Shown: piece after piece, positions 43,980-52,484 of the stretch
Layout: every line of letters begins with the position of its first letter
Numbering within the stretch: the stretch's first letter is position 1
Source of the DNA: Paramicrobacterium agarici
Lineage (GTDB): Bacteria > Actinomycetota > Actinomycetes > Actinomycetales > Microbacteriaceae
Direction: 5' to 3'
Assembly: GCF_002563955.1 (NCBI RefSeq)
Contig: NZ_PDJE01000001.1
Span: 1,550,001-1,614,000 of the forward strand
DNA: 64,000 bases
Program-made: the position numbers and the translations under genes
Notes under the pieces: generated by a model
The model's input: only the letters and a program-made list of their open reading frames with translations
What the model was told of the DNA's origin: nothing
The model's database searches: none

Positions 43980-45611
43980 ATGAGCTCCCGGACCCGTCGC
44001 ATGTACCGTCTCGGCATCCGCCGGTCGGTGTTCTTGTCGCAGCTTGTGATGGGCTCGTGCGTGCTCGCGCTCGTTGTTCTGCTTCTTGTTCTGAATGTGG
44101 GCGTATTCGCGCAGTACACGTTCTTCTCGGGCGTCGTGCTCATCTTTGCACTGACAGCCTGTGGCGCCGTCGTCGACTGGTCGCGGCTTCCTCTCTGGAC
44201 CATTGTCATCGTTCCGGTTCTCGACATCGTGGCCGTCACTCTCATGCGCATTGGTCAGCCCTCACTTGCCGTCGCATTCTTCTACATTCTTCCCGTGATC
44301 TGGCTCGCCTCATACTTCGATCGCTGGGGAGCGCTCCTGGGGGCTGGGCTGTCGAGCGCGCTGTATATCACTGTGACGACTTCCGAGACGAGTTCGTTCG
44401 GAACCACAGATGTTCCGCGTATTCTCGTGGTCCCCATCACCCTCGCCCTTGTCGCGGTCTCGACGTATCGTGCCGCTGCGCGCAACCGCGCCCAGCGAGT
44501 AATTCTCGATCGGCAGTCGGGGCTGCTTGAAACGGCACTTGAGCGGTCGAAGAAAGGCGAGCGGCTTCTCGACGAAGTACTTGACACCTTGCCCTTCGGA
44601 GTTGTTCGCATGAACGACTCCGCGCGCGTTGAGTTCGCGAATCGCGCCTACCGGTCGTGGGTCGCCCGGCAAACAGCGCCGGTCCCCGGGGACATCGGGT
44701 ACCGCGTGTATGCGGCCGACGCGCGCACCGTCCTTCCCGAGCATGAGCGTCCATTTGTGCGTGCGGCGCGGGGAGAAGAGTTCGGCGAGTCCGTCGTATG
44801 GATGGGGGAACCGGAGTCCGAGGTACGCCGGGCGTATGCGGTGGCCGGGCAGCGAGTCGACGTCACTGACGACTCCACGGGCGTCGTGGTTGTCGCGCGC
44901 GATGTCACGACGGAGCTGGAAGCGGTGAAAGCCCGGGACGACCTCATGGCGTCAGTTACGCATGAACTCAAGAATCCGCTCACGTCGGTCGCTGGTTTTG
45001 TCGAGCTCGCCCTCGAGGATCCGGAGCTGTCGGACGTCACCCGCCGGCAGCTCGAGGTCGTGCTGAAGAGCAGTGATCGCATGCTCAGCCTCGTCACCGA
45101 TCTGCTCGAGGCCTCCCGAGCCCGAGCGGTGGGCTTCACCCTGTCGCGGGCGCCGATGGATCTCGCCGACATCGTGCGCGATGCTGTCGAAGCTGCCCGC
45201 GCACGGTCCGGCGACGTTGAGCTGCGGCTCGGCAATCTTGATGATGCTCCCATGATCGCCGACGCCTTCCGGCTCCGGCAGGTCGTCGACAACCTCGTCT
45301 CCAACGCCATGAAGTACAACCGTGCCAATGGAAGCGTGACGGTGACCATTCACGCAACGAGCGACGACGTAAAGCTGGCGGTGAGTGACACCGGCGTCGG
45401 GCTCACCGAGAGCGAAATGACGCAGCTGTTCACCCAGTATTACCGGGCACCCTCGACACGTAACGTGGGCGGTACGGGGTTGGGGCTGAACATCAGCCGC
45501 GAGATCGCCAGGCAGCACGGAGGCGATATTTCGGTGCACAGCGTTCCGGGCGAGGGCTCGACGTTCACGGTTCACCTGCCACGCAGCGGCAACGAGGGGG
45601 AAGAACGATGA
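43980..45611 (+). CDS. Membrane PAS sensor histidine kinase
   Basis: The 543 residues have about six N-terminal membrane helices (17-165), a short coiled segment, and a PAS-like domain (about 196-310, LDEVLDTLPFGVVRMNDSAR). These lead to a HisKA helix with phospho-acceptor His328 in ASVTHELKNPLTSVAGFVEL. The ATPase domain has N-box DNLVSNAMKYNRANG, G1 DTGVGL and G2 GGTGLGLNISREIARQHGG. Probable partner is the divergent OmpR-type regulator at 43091. Its stop overlaps the next gene as ATGA. Confidence 0.94.
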   Translation: MSSRTRRMYRLGIRRSVFLSQLVMGSCVLALVVLLLVLNVGVFAQYTFFSGVVLIFALTACGAVVDWSRLPLWTIVIVPVLDIVAVTLMRIGQPSLAVAFFYILPVIWLASYFDRWGALLGAGLSSALYITVTTSETSSFGTTDVPRILVVPITLALVAVSTYRAAARNRAQRVILDRQSGLLETALERSKKGERLLDEVLDTLPFGVVRMNDSARVEFANRAYRSWVARQTAPVPGDIGYRVYAADARTVLPEHERPFVRAARGEEFGESVVWMGEPESEVRRAYAVAGQRVDVTDDSTGVVVVARDVTTELEAVKARDDLMASVTHELKNPLTSVAGFVELALEDPELSDVTRRQLEVVLKSSDRMLSLVTDLLEASRARAVGFTLSRAPMDLADIVRDAVEAARARSGDVELRLGNLDDAPMIADAFRLRQVVDNLVSNAMKYNRANGSVTVTIHATSDDVKLAVSDTGVGLTESEMTQLFTQYYRAPSTRNVGGTGLGLNISREIARQHGGDISVHSVPGEGSTFTVHLPRSGNEGEER

Positions 45612-46765
45612 TCGACACCGTCACCATCCTGATCATGAGCGGACTGCTCACGATCGTCTGCGCGGTGATCTTCGTGCTCAACAGCGCATTCGGCCGTCAA
45701 GACAAGGTGGCGCTGTTCTGGAGTTCCGCGCTGGTGTTCGCGATCATGTCGTCTCTGTCGTTCGCCGTCTACGGCGTGAATTCCAACCAATGGTGGGCGA
45801 ACTCTGTCGGAAACGCAGCCATCGTTGCCGCGATGGGGTGCGTGTGGATGGGCGTGCGTTCCTTCAACTCACGCTACTCTCGCGCATGGATCGTCTTCGG
45901 TGCGGGAGGTGTCGCCTTCGTTGCCACGTTTCTTGACTCACCGGTCGAGAATGAGTGGGCGGGGGCGCCGGTCTCGTGGGTCGGAGTGGCAGTGTTCATG
46001 GCCCTGGCAGCCGCCGAATGCGTGAGAGGGCGGTTGAAGCGCAGCATCAACAGCAGCATCCTCGCCGTCGTCGTTGGTGCCGAGGCCCTGTTCTACCTGG
46101 GCCGTCTCGTCGTCTTTCTCGCGTATGGTCCCGAGTCACCGGTGTTCGCCGACTGGTTCGGTACGGGGCCCACCACCGGTCTGGCGATTCTGCTCGTGGT
46201 GGCCGGCACATTGTCGATATCTTTGCTGAGACTTGAACGCGCGAACAACTTTGCCGAGGCAGGCCTCTTCACCGACCCCGGGTTTTCTCGCGAGGGTGTG
46301 CTCGACTGGGCGCACTTCACGCGAGGCGGCTCTGACCGCGTCGTGCGTGCGGGCATGCACGACATGAGCAGTGGAGTGGTCATGCTCACCATCGACAGCC
46401 TTGACGAGATCAACACGGCGTTTGGAAGAGACGTCGGTGATCGGGCGATCAATGTTCTCGCCGACGTGTTGCGCGAGACGATGCCGCCGACGTCGATCAT
46501 CGGGCGCAAGAGCGCGGGCACGTTCGGAGTGGTGACGACGATGCATGAGCCTGACGAGTCGGTGGCGACGATCGCTGCGCTGCACAATGCCCTCGTGGCC
46601 CGATCGTTCGACAAGCGCGCGAATCTTCGTCTTACGGTGAGCATCGGCGTCGCGACGGCAAGTGCACCGGATGCTGCCTGGCAGCAGCTCTTCGACGATG
46701 CCAGCGCGCGTCGTGACGAAGCCCAGGCTCGTGGCGGCAATCTTGTGCTCGACGGACGTGCGTGA
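45608..46765 (+). CDS. Membrane protein with degenerate GGDEF domain
   Basis: The 385-residue product has about seven N-terminal hydrophobic segments (to residue 207) followed by a GGDEF-type domain (about 225-380). The preceding element LTIDSLDEINTAFGRDVGDR is conserved, but the signature is SAGTF (302-306) in IIGRKSAGTFGVV instead of GGDEF. Loss of the catalytic Gly, Asp and Glu predicts no diguanylate cyclase activity; nucleotide or protein sensing is possible. It is translationally coupled to the histidine kinase (ATGA). Confidence 0.82.
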   Translation: MIDTVTILIMSGLLTIVCAVIFVLNSAFGRQDKVALFWSSALVFAIMSSLSFAVYGVNSNQWWANSVGNAAIVAAMGCVWMGVRSFNSRYSRAWIVFGAGGVAFVATFLDSPVENEWAGAPVSWVGVAVFMALAAAECVRGRLKRSINSSILAVVVGAEALFYLGRLVVFLAYGPESPVFADWFGTGPTTGLAILLVVAGTLSISLLRLERANNFAEAGLFTDPGFSREGVLDWAHFTRGGSDRVVRAGMHDMSSGVVMLTIDSLDEINTAFGRDVGDRAINVLADVLRETMPPTSIIGRKSAGTFGVVTTMHEPDESVATIAALHNALVARSFDKRANLRLTVSIGVATASAPDAAWQQLFDDASARRDEAQARGGNLVLDGRA

Positions 46766-46820
46766 CGCGCACGGGCCGATTCCGGCGGCTTGGCACATTC
46801 TTGTGAATTTCTTTGGCGAG

Positions 46821-46838
46821 AGGCAGGGCCCTCTGCCT
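46821..46838 (+). terminator. Hairpin downstream of the GGDEF-like gene
   Basis: AGGCAG (46821-46826) and CTGCCT (46833-46838) flank GGCCCT, 56 nt after the stop. TCTGG follows. It is a modest terminator candidate in the convergent gap. Confidence 0.5.
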
Positions 46839-46951
46839 TCTGGCTTGAGGTTGCGGCAGCAGAATGAAGGTGTCCGGTCACCCAGGTGATCTCGGTGCTC
46901 GATCACCCGTCGGGCAGAGCTGAAGGCTGGATGGGCGTCCCGAAACGCCGC

Positions 46952-46986
46952 GGTCGCGCGAACGGTTCCCTAGCGTTCGCGCGGCC
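46952..46986 (-). terminator. Terminator of the second OmpR-type regulator
   Basis: GGTCGCGCGAACG (46952-46964) and CGTTCGCGCGGCC (46974-46986) pair at 12 of 13 positions with one wobble, 5 nt beyond the regulator stop on the minus strand. Confidence 0.8.
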
Positions 46987-46990
46987 ATAA

Positions 46991-47797
46991 TCACTGCGCC
47001 TCGGTCAGCCGGTAGCCGACTCCGCGCACGGTCTCAATGAAGCGGCAATTCTCCGGCAGATCGCCGAGCTTGCGCCGCAGGTTGCCGAGGTGGGCCTCGA
47101 CGGTTCTGCGGTCGGCGTCGCTCACGTAGTCAGACTCTCCACCCGCACGTGCACGCATGGCGATCGCCAGGTCTGCTTTCGTGCGCACGCGCCGCCCCGC
47201 TTCGACGAGGCTGGCCAAAAGGTCGAACTCCGAGCGCGTCAGAGCGACATCGACGCCGTCAACGGTTGCCGTGCGAATGTCAACGTCGATGTGCAGCCCG
47301 TTGTGCGCGAAACTACGCGGCGTGTTCGGCGTCGGCACACGGGGGAGCGACTCCGACTGCGCAGCAGCGGCCGCCGACGGTGCAGATTCGTGCGGGTCTC
47401 CACTCCTTCGCGGAACATGGAGCGGACGGCGCATGAGCGCGTCGATCCGGGCGCGCAGCTCTCGAGGGCGAAACGGCTTAGTCAGATACGTATCTGCGCC
47501 AGCCGAAAGTCCCTGGAGCACATTGACCTCATCGGAGTGCGCCGTCAGCATCACAACGTACGCCTGGCTGAACTCACGAAGTCGTCGCACAACAGCGAAG
47601 CCGTCGATGTCGGGAAGTCCGACGTCGAGCACGACGACGTCCGGATCCTTGCGACGCACCGCATCGATGCCGTCGATGCCAGTCGCGGTAGGCACGACCT
47701 CGAATCCTGCCTGCGTGAGGATCACCTCGACCAAGGCACGGATGTCGTCGTCGTCCTCAATGATGACGACGACGTTGCTTGTCACTTCATCGCTCAT
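46991..47797 (-). CDS. OmpR-family response regulator (second copy)
   Basis: The 268 residues have a receiver (IIEDDDD, Asp58 in VVLDVGLPDIDG, Lys in YLTKPFRPREL) and a winged helix (TRSEFDLLASLVEAGRRVRT, RTVEAHLGNLRRKLGDLPEN, FIETVRGVGYRLTEAQ). They are joined by a Ser/Ala/Pro-rich linker of about 30 residues. It resembles the 43091 regulator closely in both domains, so the two look like paralogs. AGGAGGAG precedes the ATG at 47797. No kinase is adjacent on its own strand. Confidence 0.92.
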   Translation of the reverse strand: MSDEVTSNVVVIIEDDDDIRALVEVILTQAGFEVVPTATGIDGIDAVRRKDPDVVVLDVGLPDIDGFAVVRRLREFSQAYVVMLTAHSDEVNVLQGLSAGADTYLTKPFRPRELRARIDALMRRPLHVPRRSGDPHESAPSAAAAAQSESLPRVPTPNTPRSFAHNGLHIDVDIRTATVDGVDVALTRSEFDLLASLVEAGRRVRTKADLAIAMRARAGGESDYVSDADRRTVEAHLGNLRRKLGDLPENCRFIETVRGVGYRLTEAQ

Positions 47798-47830
47798 GAC
47801 GACACTCCTCCTGCGCTGGCGTGAGATTAG

Positions 47831-47836
47831 GTTATA
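47831..47836 (-). promoter_or_regulatory. -10 box of the second OmpR-type gene
   Basis: TATAAC on the minus strand, 34 nt before the start, is a good actinobacterial -10. Farther upstream CCCCC/GGGGG (47864-47880) forms a small hairpin of unknown meaning. Confidence 0.45.
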
Positions 47837-48010
47837 GCGCGCGCGAGCGGCACCACGGTATTCCCCCCGCACACTGGGGGTGAGTGCAGCGCTCGTGACG
47901 GCTCATTCGTCGCAGGGCGATGCTGGCGCGTGAGCGCGGCGGCTCCCGGCCACTCTGCCATGCACCGTCGGGCGTTCTCGAGCCCGTCCGGACTACCTGG
48001 ATCATCGCCG

Positions 48011-48016
48011 TAGAAT
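48011..48016 (+). promoter_or_regulatory. -10 box of a leaderless mqo promoter
   Basis: TAGAAT is followed by exactly 7 nt and then the ATG at 48024, so mqo mRNA probably has no leader. This supports 48024 over the ATG at 48015, which lies inside the box. Confidence 0.6.
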
Positions 48017-48023
48017 GGAATCC

Positions 48024-49505
48024 ATGACCTCTTCCCAGCCGGTCGATGTCGCCCTCATCGGGGGCGGCATCATGAGTGCCACACTTGCGTCCCTGATCTC
48101 TCAGCTCGAACCCACGTGGAAGGTGGAGATCTTCGAGCGACTGGGCGATGTGGCACAGGAGTCGTCCAACCCGTGGAACAACGCCGGAACCGGGCACTCT
48201 GCGCTGTGCGAGCTCAACTACATGCCGCGGGCGAAAGATGGCTCTATCGAGGCATCGAAAGCCGTCGGAATCAACGAGCAGTTCCAGGTCAGCCGCGAGT
48301 ACTGGAGTCACCTCGTCGAGCAGGGCGTTCTCACCGACCCCAACACGTTCATCAACGCCACTCCGCACATGACGTTCGTGCGTGGCAAAGACGACGTCGA
48401 CTACCTCAAGCGTCGCTACGAGCTGCTCAAGGAACAGCCGCTGTTTGAAGGCATCGAGTACTCCGAAGACCCGAAGGTCATTAACAAGTGGGCTCCGCTG
48501 CTCATGCAGAAGCGGCGCAAAGAAGACCTGCCCTTCGCCGCCACGTGGCAGCCCGCGGGCACCGATGTCGATTTCGGCTCGCTCACTCATCAGCTGTTCG
48601 ACGCGGCCGGGCGCTCAGGTGCCCGTTTGCGGCTCAACACCGAAGTCCGCACGCTCAAGAAGCAGAATGACGGCACGTGGCTTGTGAAGTACCGGCAGCG
48701 TGTGGGCCGCACCCCTGGGCAGACCCGGGCTCGTTTCGTCTTTGTCGGCGCGGGCGGCTGGGCGCTGAAGCTCCTGCAGAAGTCGGGCATTCCCGAGATC
48801 AGGGGATACGGAGTCTTCCCGATCTCGGGTCAGTTCTTGCGCACCGACAACCCCAAGGTCGTCGAGCAGCATGACGCCAAGGTTTATAGCCAGGCTGCCG
48901 TTGGTGCGCCTCCAATGTCGGTGCCGCATCTTGATGCGCGCATGGTTGACGGAAATAAGAGCCTGCTCTTCGGCCCGTACGCCGGTTTCAGCCCCAAGTT
49001 CCTGAAGAACGGGCACATGTGGGACCTCGTCACGCAGGTGCGGCCGCACAACCTTATTCCGATGCTGGCGGTGGCAAAAGACAATCCCGACCTCATCAAA
49101 TACCTGCTCGGTGAGCTCATGGCGAGCAAGGGCAAGCGATTCGAGGCACTCAGAGACTTCATGCCGACGGCGCAGCAGAAGGACTGGTACCTCATCACCG
49201 CCGGTCAGCGTGCGCAGGTCATGAAGAAGGATGAGAAGAAGGGCGGCGTCCTGCAGTTCGGCACCGAGGTCATCTCGAGTGCTGACGGATCCATCTCGGG
49301 TCTGCTCGGTGCTTCCCCGGGTGCGTCGACCGCTGTGCCGATTATGCTCAACATTCTCAAGCGCTGCTTCCCTGGAAAGTCCGATGAGTGGGAGTCCAAG
49401 CTGCGCGAGATGATCCCAACGTTCGGCACAACGCTCAACGACAAGCCGGAGCGCGCCGACGACGTGCTCGACGAAACCTCAGAGGCTCTCAACATTGGGC
49501 GCTGA
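48024..49505 (+). CDS. mqo: Malate:quinone oxidoreductase
   Basis: FAD-dependent, membrane-associated enzyme that oxidises malate to oxaloacetate and reduces quinone. The 493 residues match actinobacterial Mqo from end to end: VDVALIGGGIMSATLASLIS, PWNNAGTGHSALCELNYMPR, AVGINEQFQVSREYWSHLVE, VGAPPMSVPHLDARMVDGNK, LLFGPYAGFSPKFLK and GLLGASPGASTAVPIML. It is a single gene with a leaderless-type promoter. Confidence 0.97.
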   Translation: MTSSQPVDVALIGGGIMSATLASLISQLEPTWKVEIFERLGDVAQESSNPWNNAGTGHSALCELNYMPRAKDGSIEASKAVGINEQFQVSREYWSHLVEQGVLTDPNTFINATPHMTFVRGKDDVDYLKRRYELLKEQPLFEGIEYSEDPKVINKWAPLLMQKRRKEDLPFAATWQPAGTDVDFGSLTHQLFDAAGRSGARLRLNTEVRTLKKQNDGTWLVKYRQRVGRTPGQTRARFVFVGAGGWALKLLQKSGIPEIRGYGVFPISGQFLRTDNPKVVEQHDAKVYSQAAVGAPPMSVPHLDARMVDGNKSLLFGPYAGFSPKFLKNGHMWDLVTQVRPHNLIPMLAVAKDNPDLIKYLLGELMASKGKRFEALRDFMPTAQQKDWYLITAGQRAQVMKKDEKKGGVLQFGTEVISSADGSISGLLGASPGASTAVPIMLNILKRCFPGKSDEWESKLREMIPTFGTTLNDKPERADDVLDETSEALNIGR

Positions 49506-49742
49506 CGCGCTTCGTTGAGAGGGCGCCGGGCTCTGTGCCTGTGGAGAACCGGAGAACCGAATTCCTGTCGCTTACGATCGTTGTTTGTGACTCCGAGGAA
49601 CTTTGGGCGAGACGCACAGAGAAGGCATCGCAGGGCGATTCGAAACGCCCAGGACGAAACCGTAGACAGCCGCTGGATTCCGGACGAGTCGCGGAACACC
49701 GTGGAATCAGTAGAACGGTGGGTAGATGCGCAGGATTTTCGA

Positions 49743-50033
49743 GTGACAAACCGTACGGTGCGCGACAGCGAATCGGGGAGGCTTGTCGACTACGCGGTAA
49801 CGCATGAGGTCATGGAACAGGACGGCACATGGCACGCGGTCGCCCGGATCGACTGCAGCCACGGCGAGGTCCATAGGCATGTACCACCAGCCGACAGCAA
49901 CGGCGAACTCAAACGCGAGGTTATCCGAGTCATCCGTGGGCAGGGAGATGCCGAGAACACGTATCAGTACTCCCTCAGCGAGATTTACGATAATTTGGAG
50001 ATCCACGAAAGCAGGTGGCGAAATGGCTACTGA
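49743..50033 (+). CDS. Hypothetical protein, first of an AT-richer gene pair
   Basis: A 96-residue acidic protein (VTNRTVRDSESGRLVDYAVT, HEVMEQDGTWHAVARIDCSH, GEVHRHVPPADSNGE, RVIRGQGDAENTYQYSLSEI). I do not recognise the family. I prefer the GTG at 49743 after AGGA; a GTG at 49701 would add 14 residues. It overlaps the next gene by 11 nt, which suggests coupled translation. Codon use is visibly more AT-rich than in mqo, hinting at horizontal transfer. Confidence 0.6.
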   Translation: MTNRTVRDSESGRLVDYAVTHEVMEQDGTWHAVARIDCSHGEVHRHVPPADSNGELKREVIRVIRGQGDAENTYQYSLSEIYDNLEIHESRWRNGY

Positions 50034-50457
50034 TTCTGACGCGACTCTTCGACGTGAGTATGCTCGACGCCTAATGTCGGTTGTTGCAAGCAAGAACCTT
50101 CATGGCGCGTTTCCTGTGAAGGACGCCTCCGGGGCGTCACCGATCGTTATTGCGCTAGGGCATGAGAAAGTCGACGCTGTGTTCACACGGATCGTGAGCG
50201 CTGGAGGTTCAGCAAACCTCGTCATCGTTGATTCTGCAGACGACGTTCACGTTTTCTCGATGGTGCCGCCGATGAGCCTAGGATCTCAAGAGTTGAAGCA
50301 CGATACCGCGATAGACGTCCACAAAAACATCACGATGGACTTTCTGGTGATGTACATGAAACAGGTAAGCGGAAACGGAACCCTGCGGATCGAACTACCC
50401 GGTGTCAACATCGATGCGCGATGGGAGTCCGGAACCGAACTCGCAGGCGCGTTGTAA
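50023..50457 (+). CDS. Hypothetical protein, second of an AT-richer gene pair
   Basis: A 144-residue soluble protein (MATDSDATLRREYARRLMSV, GAFPVKDASGASPIVIALGH, LVIVDSADDVHVFSMVPPMS, KNITMDFLVMYMKQVSGNGT). No family recognised, no signal peptide, no membrane helix. AGGTGG precedes the ATG. Coupled to the upstream gene; such paired small genes with foreign composition are often toxin-antitoxin or immunity modules, but nothing in the sequence proves this. Confidence 0.65.
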   Translation: MATDSDATLRREYARRLMSVVASKNLHGAFPVKDASGASPIVIALGHEKVDAVFTRIVSAGGSANLVIVDSADDVHVFSMVPPMSLGSQELKHDTAIDVHKNITMDFLVMYMKQVSGNGTLRIELPGVNIDARWESGTELAGAL

Positions 50458-50483
50458 CTCGGAGCCTTTCACGGGCCTCTCGC

Positions 50484-51128
50484 TTACGAGCGCAGGTAGG
50501 CGAGCGTCGCGAGCACTCGGCGATGGCCGGTGTCGTCTGGGGCGAGGTCGAGCTTCGAGAAGATGTTGCCAATGTGCTTGCCGACGGCGGCTTCTGTGAT
50601 CACGAGCTGCTCGGCGATCGCCACGTTGCCCATGCCCTGGGCGACGAGCCCCAGAACTTCCCGCTCGCGCGGGGTGAGGCGCTGCACGGGGTCGTCCGCG
50701 TGTCGGCGGCTCACGAGCTGCGCGATCACTTCGGGATCCATGGCGGTGCCGCCGTCGACGACGCGCTGAAGCGCGGCGACGAATTCGCCCACATCGCCAA
50801 CGCGCTCCTTCAGCAAGTAACCGACGCCTGAGGCTCCGTCGCTGAGGAGTCTCGAGGCGTAGGCGTCTTCGACGTATGCCGAGAGCACGAGCACGGGAAA
50901 TCCGGGTCGCTGCTGCCGCATGTCGAGAGCGGCCTTCAGGCCCTCGTTCGAGAAGGTCGGCGGCATGCGAACGTCGAGCACGGCGGCATCCACCTCATTC
51001 TTCGTGAACGCGTCGAGCGCGTCGTCGGCGTTGTCGACGGCGGCAACGACCTCGATGCCTTCACCCGTCATCAGCATCGTCAGACCCGCGCGCAGCAGCG
51101 CATCGTCTTCGGCAATCAGAACCCGCAC
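50484..51128 (-). CDS. NarL/LuxR-family response regulator
   Basis: The 214 residues comprise a receiver (IAEDDA, Asp52 in AAVLDVRMPP, Ser/Thr in VLVLSAYVED, Lys in YLLKERVGD) and a LuxR-type helix-turn-helix (LTPREREVLGLVAQGMGNVA followed by IAEQLVITEAAVGKHIGNIF). It is translated with the kinase (13-nt overlap) and lies convergent to the hypothetical pair. It likely controls the divergent ABC exporter. Confidence 0.95.
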   Translation of the reverse strand: MRVLIAEDDALLRAGLTMLMTGEGIEVVAAVDNADDALDAFTKNEVDAAVLDVRMPPTFSNEGLKAALDMRQQRPGFPVLVLSAYVEDAYASRLLSDGASGVGYLLKERVGDVGEFVAALQRVVDGGTAMDPEVIAQLVSRRHADDPVQRLTPREREVLGLVAQGMGNVAIAEQLVITEAAVGKHIGNIFSKLDLAPDDTGHRRVLATLAYLRS

Positions 51129-52375
51129 GGCAACTCGACTTTCAGGTGGGTGGGCCCGCCGATCGGGCTCGACAGCGTGAGCGTACCGCCAAGGGCCTCG
51201 GCGCGGCGTGCGACGCCCGCGAGGCCGGATCCTGACCCGCCGATCGTTGCGCCGCCATGCCCATCATCGTCGACCTCCACAATGAGAACGTCCTCGGGCG
51301 TCCCTGAGACCGTGCTCAGCGTTACCGAGACCCATGACGCGTCGGCATACTTCGCCGCGTTCGTGAGCGCCTCGGCGAGAACGAAATATGCTGCTGACTC
51401 GACGGCAGCCGGCGCCCGCTGCAAGCCCGAGACATCGAGAGCGGTCGGCACGCCCGAGCGGCTCGTGAGCGTCGAAGCCGCCCCAGACAGCCCGAGTTCG
51501 TCGAGAACCGGCGGGTAGATGTCGTGCACCATTTCGCGCAGACCAGTGAGGGCGTCGGATGCTGCATCCTGCGCCTGCACCAGGAACGACGCAGCTTTTT
51601 CGGGATCGTCCTTCAGCGTTCGCTGGGCGAGGCCGATCATCATCACCACCCCGACAAGCCGATTCTGTGCGCCGTCGTGGAGCTCTCGCTCGATGCGCCG
51701 CAGCTCGTTCGAATGCGCGTCGAGCGCTGCTGCACGGCTTCGGGAGAGGGACTCGATGCGCTCTTGCATGTCGTGCACGCGATCCGGCCAGAGCATCGCG
51801 AGCGTGCTGCCCGCTGTACGGCGCGCAAGCGTCGGCAGAATCAACCAGCCGACAAGTCCCGCGGCGACCCCGATGGCCGAAGAGAGTATCGCAAGGGGCC
51901 AGCTCGTGACGGGAAAGAGAGTGATCGCGGGATCGTTGGCGGGCAGGCCCCACCAGTAGAGCGGAACCAGAGAGCTGTTCACGGCGATGATCGGAAGGCC
52001 CAGCCCCACCACGATGATCACTGGCATCACGATCAGGTGCGCGAGCGCCCACGTAGCGTTTCGTGTGAACTCCGGCGTGCGCACAAGAGCCACGCGGTGT
52101 AGAAACGACAGTTGGTGAGGTACTCGCGTCATGCGCTCAGGCACAGGCGACCGCGCGAACCTCGCGGCCCGCTCGCGGCCGTTGCCAGCGAGCTGATCGA
52201 GCCAGTCGACGAGTGTGGGCACGGCGTACCAGCCGACGAACAGCAAGAGAAACGGGGCGACGGCCAGAGCGGCACACAGATAGAAGAGGCCGACGAGCCA
52301 CCAGCCCGCTTCGACCGCGATGTACGCGATCGCGCGCCAGCGAGGCCGAGCGCGGGTGAACGACACTGACGACAT
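51116..52375 (-). CDS. NarL-type sensor histidine kinase
   Basis: The 419 residues have an N-terminal sensor with about four membrane helices (a PspC/DUF1707-free, 2+2 layout around LFYLCAALAVAPFLLLFVGW and VMPVIIVVGLGLPIIAV). The HisKA_3 domain carries phospho-acceptor His233 in ELRRIERELHDGAQNRLVGV. The HATPase shows AYFVLAEALTNAAKYADASW (N-box) and GGSGSGLAGVARRAEALGG (G-box). I chose the ATG at 52375 behind AAGGATAG; a longer frame to 52486 crosses the palindrome. Forms a two-component system with the next gene. Confidence 0.93.
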   Translation of the reverse strand: MSSVSFTRARPRWRAIAYIAVEAGWWLVGLFYLCAALAVAPFLLLFVGWYAVPTLVDWLDQLAGNGRERAARFARSPVPERMTRVPHQLSFLHRVALVRTPEFTRNATWALAHLIVMPVIIVVGLGLPIIAVNSSLVPLYWWGLPANDPAITLFPVTSWPLAILSSAIGVAAGLVGWLILPTLARRTAGSTLAMLWPDRVHDMQERIESLSRSRAAALDAHSNELRRIERELHDGAQNRLVGVVMMIGLAQRTLKDDPEKAASFLVQAQDAASDALTGLREMVHDIYPPVLDELGLSGAASTLTSRSGVPTALDVSGLQRAPAAVESAAYFVLAEALTNAAKYADASWVSVTLSTVSGTPEDVLIVEVDDDGHGGATIGGSGSGLAGVARRAEALGGTLTLSSPIGGPTHLKVELPCGF

Positions 52376-52410
52376 GATCTCTATCCTTGCGGATGCCACG
52401 GAGGCTGTCA

Positions 52411-52426
52411 GTAGTGCTAGCACTAC
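52411..52426. promoter_or_regulatory. Perfect 16-bp palindrome in the kinase/exporter control region
   Basis: GTAGTGCTAGCACTAC reads identically on both strands. It lies 36 nt upstream of the kinase start and 59 nt upstream of the ABC ATPase start, a natural operator for the adjacent NarL-type regulator. Confidence 0.6.
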
Positions 52427-52484
52427 CGTCGAGACACCCGAAGGCACCCGTGTGTGCGCGAGCCGCGGTTCGTAGCGTCGAAGC

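Noticed and set aside
47864..47880. CCCCC/GGGGG hairpin between the second OmpR-type gene and mqo
   Set aside because: Too short and simple to assign; position upstream of both divergent genes makes a terminator unlikely.
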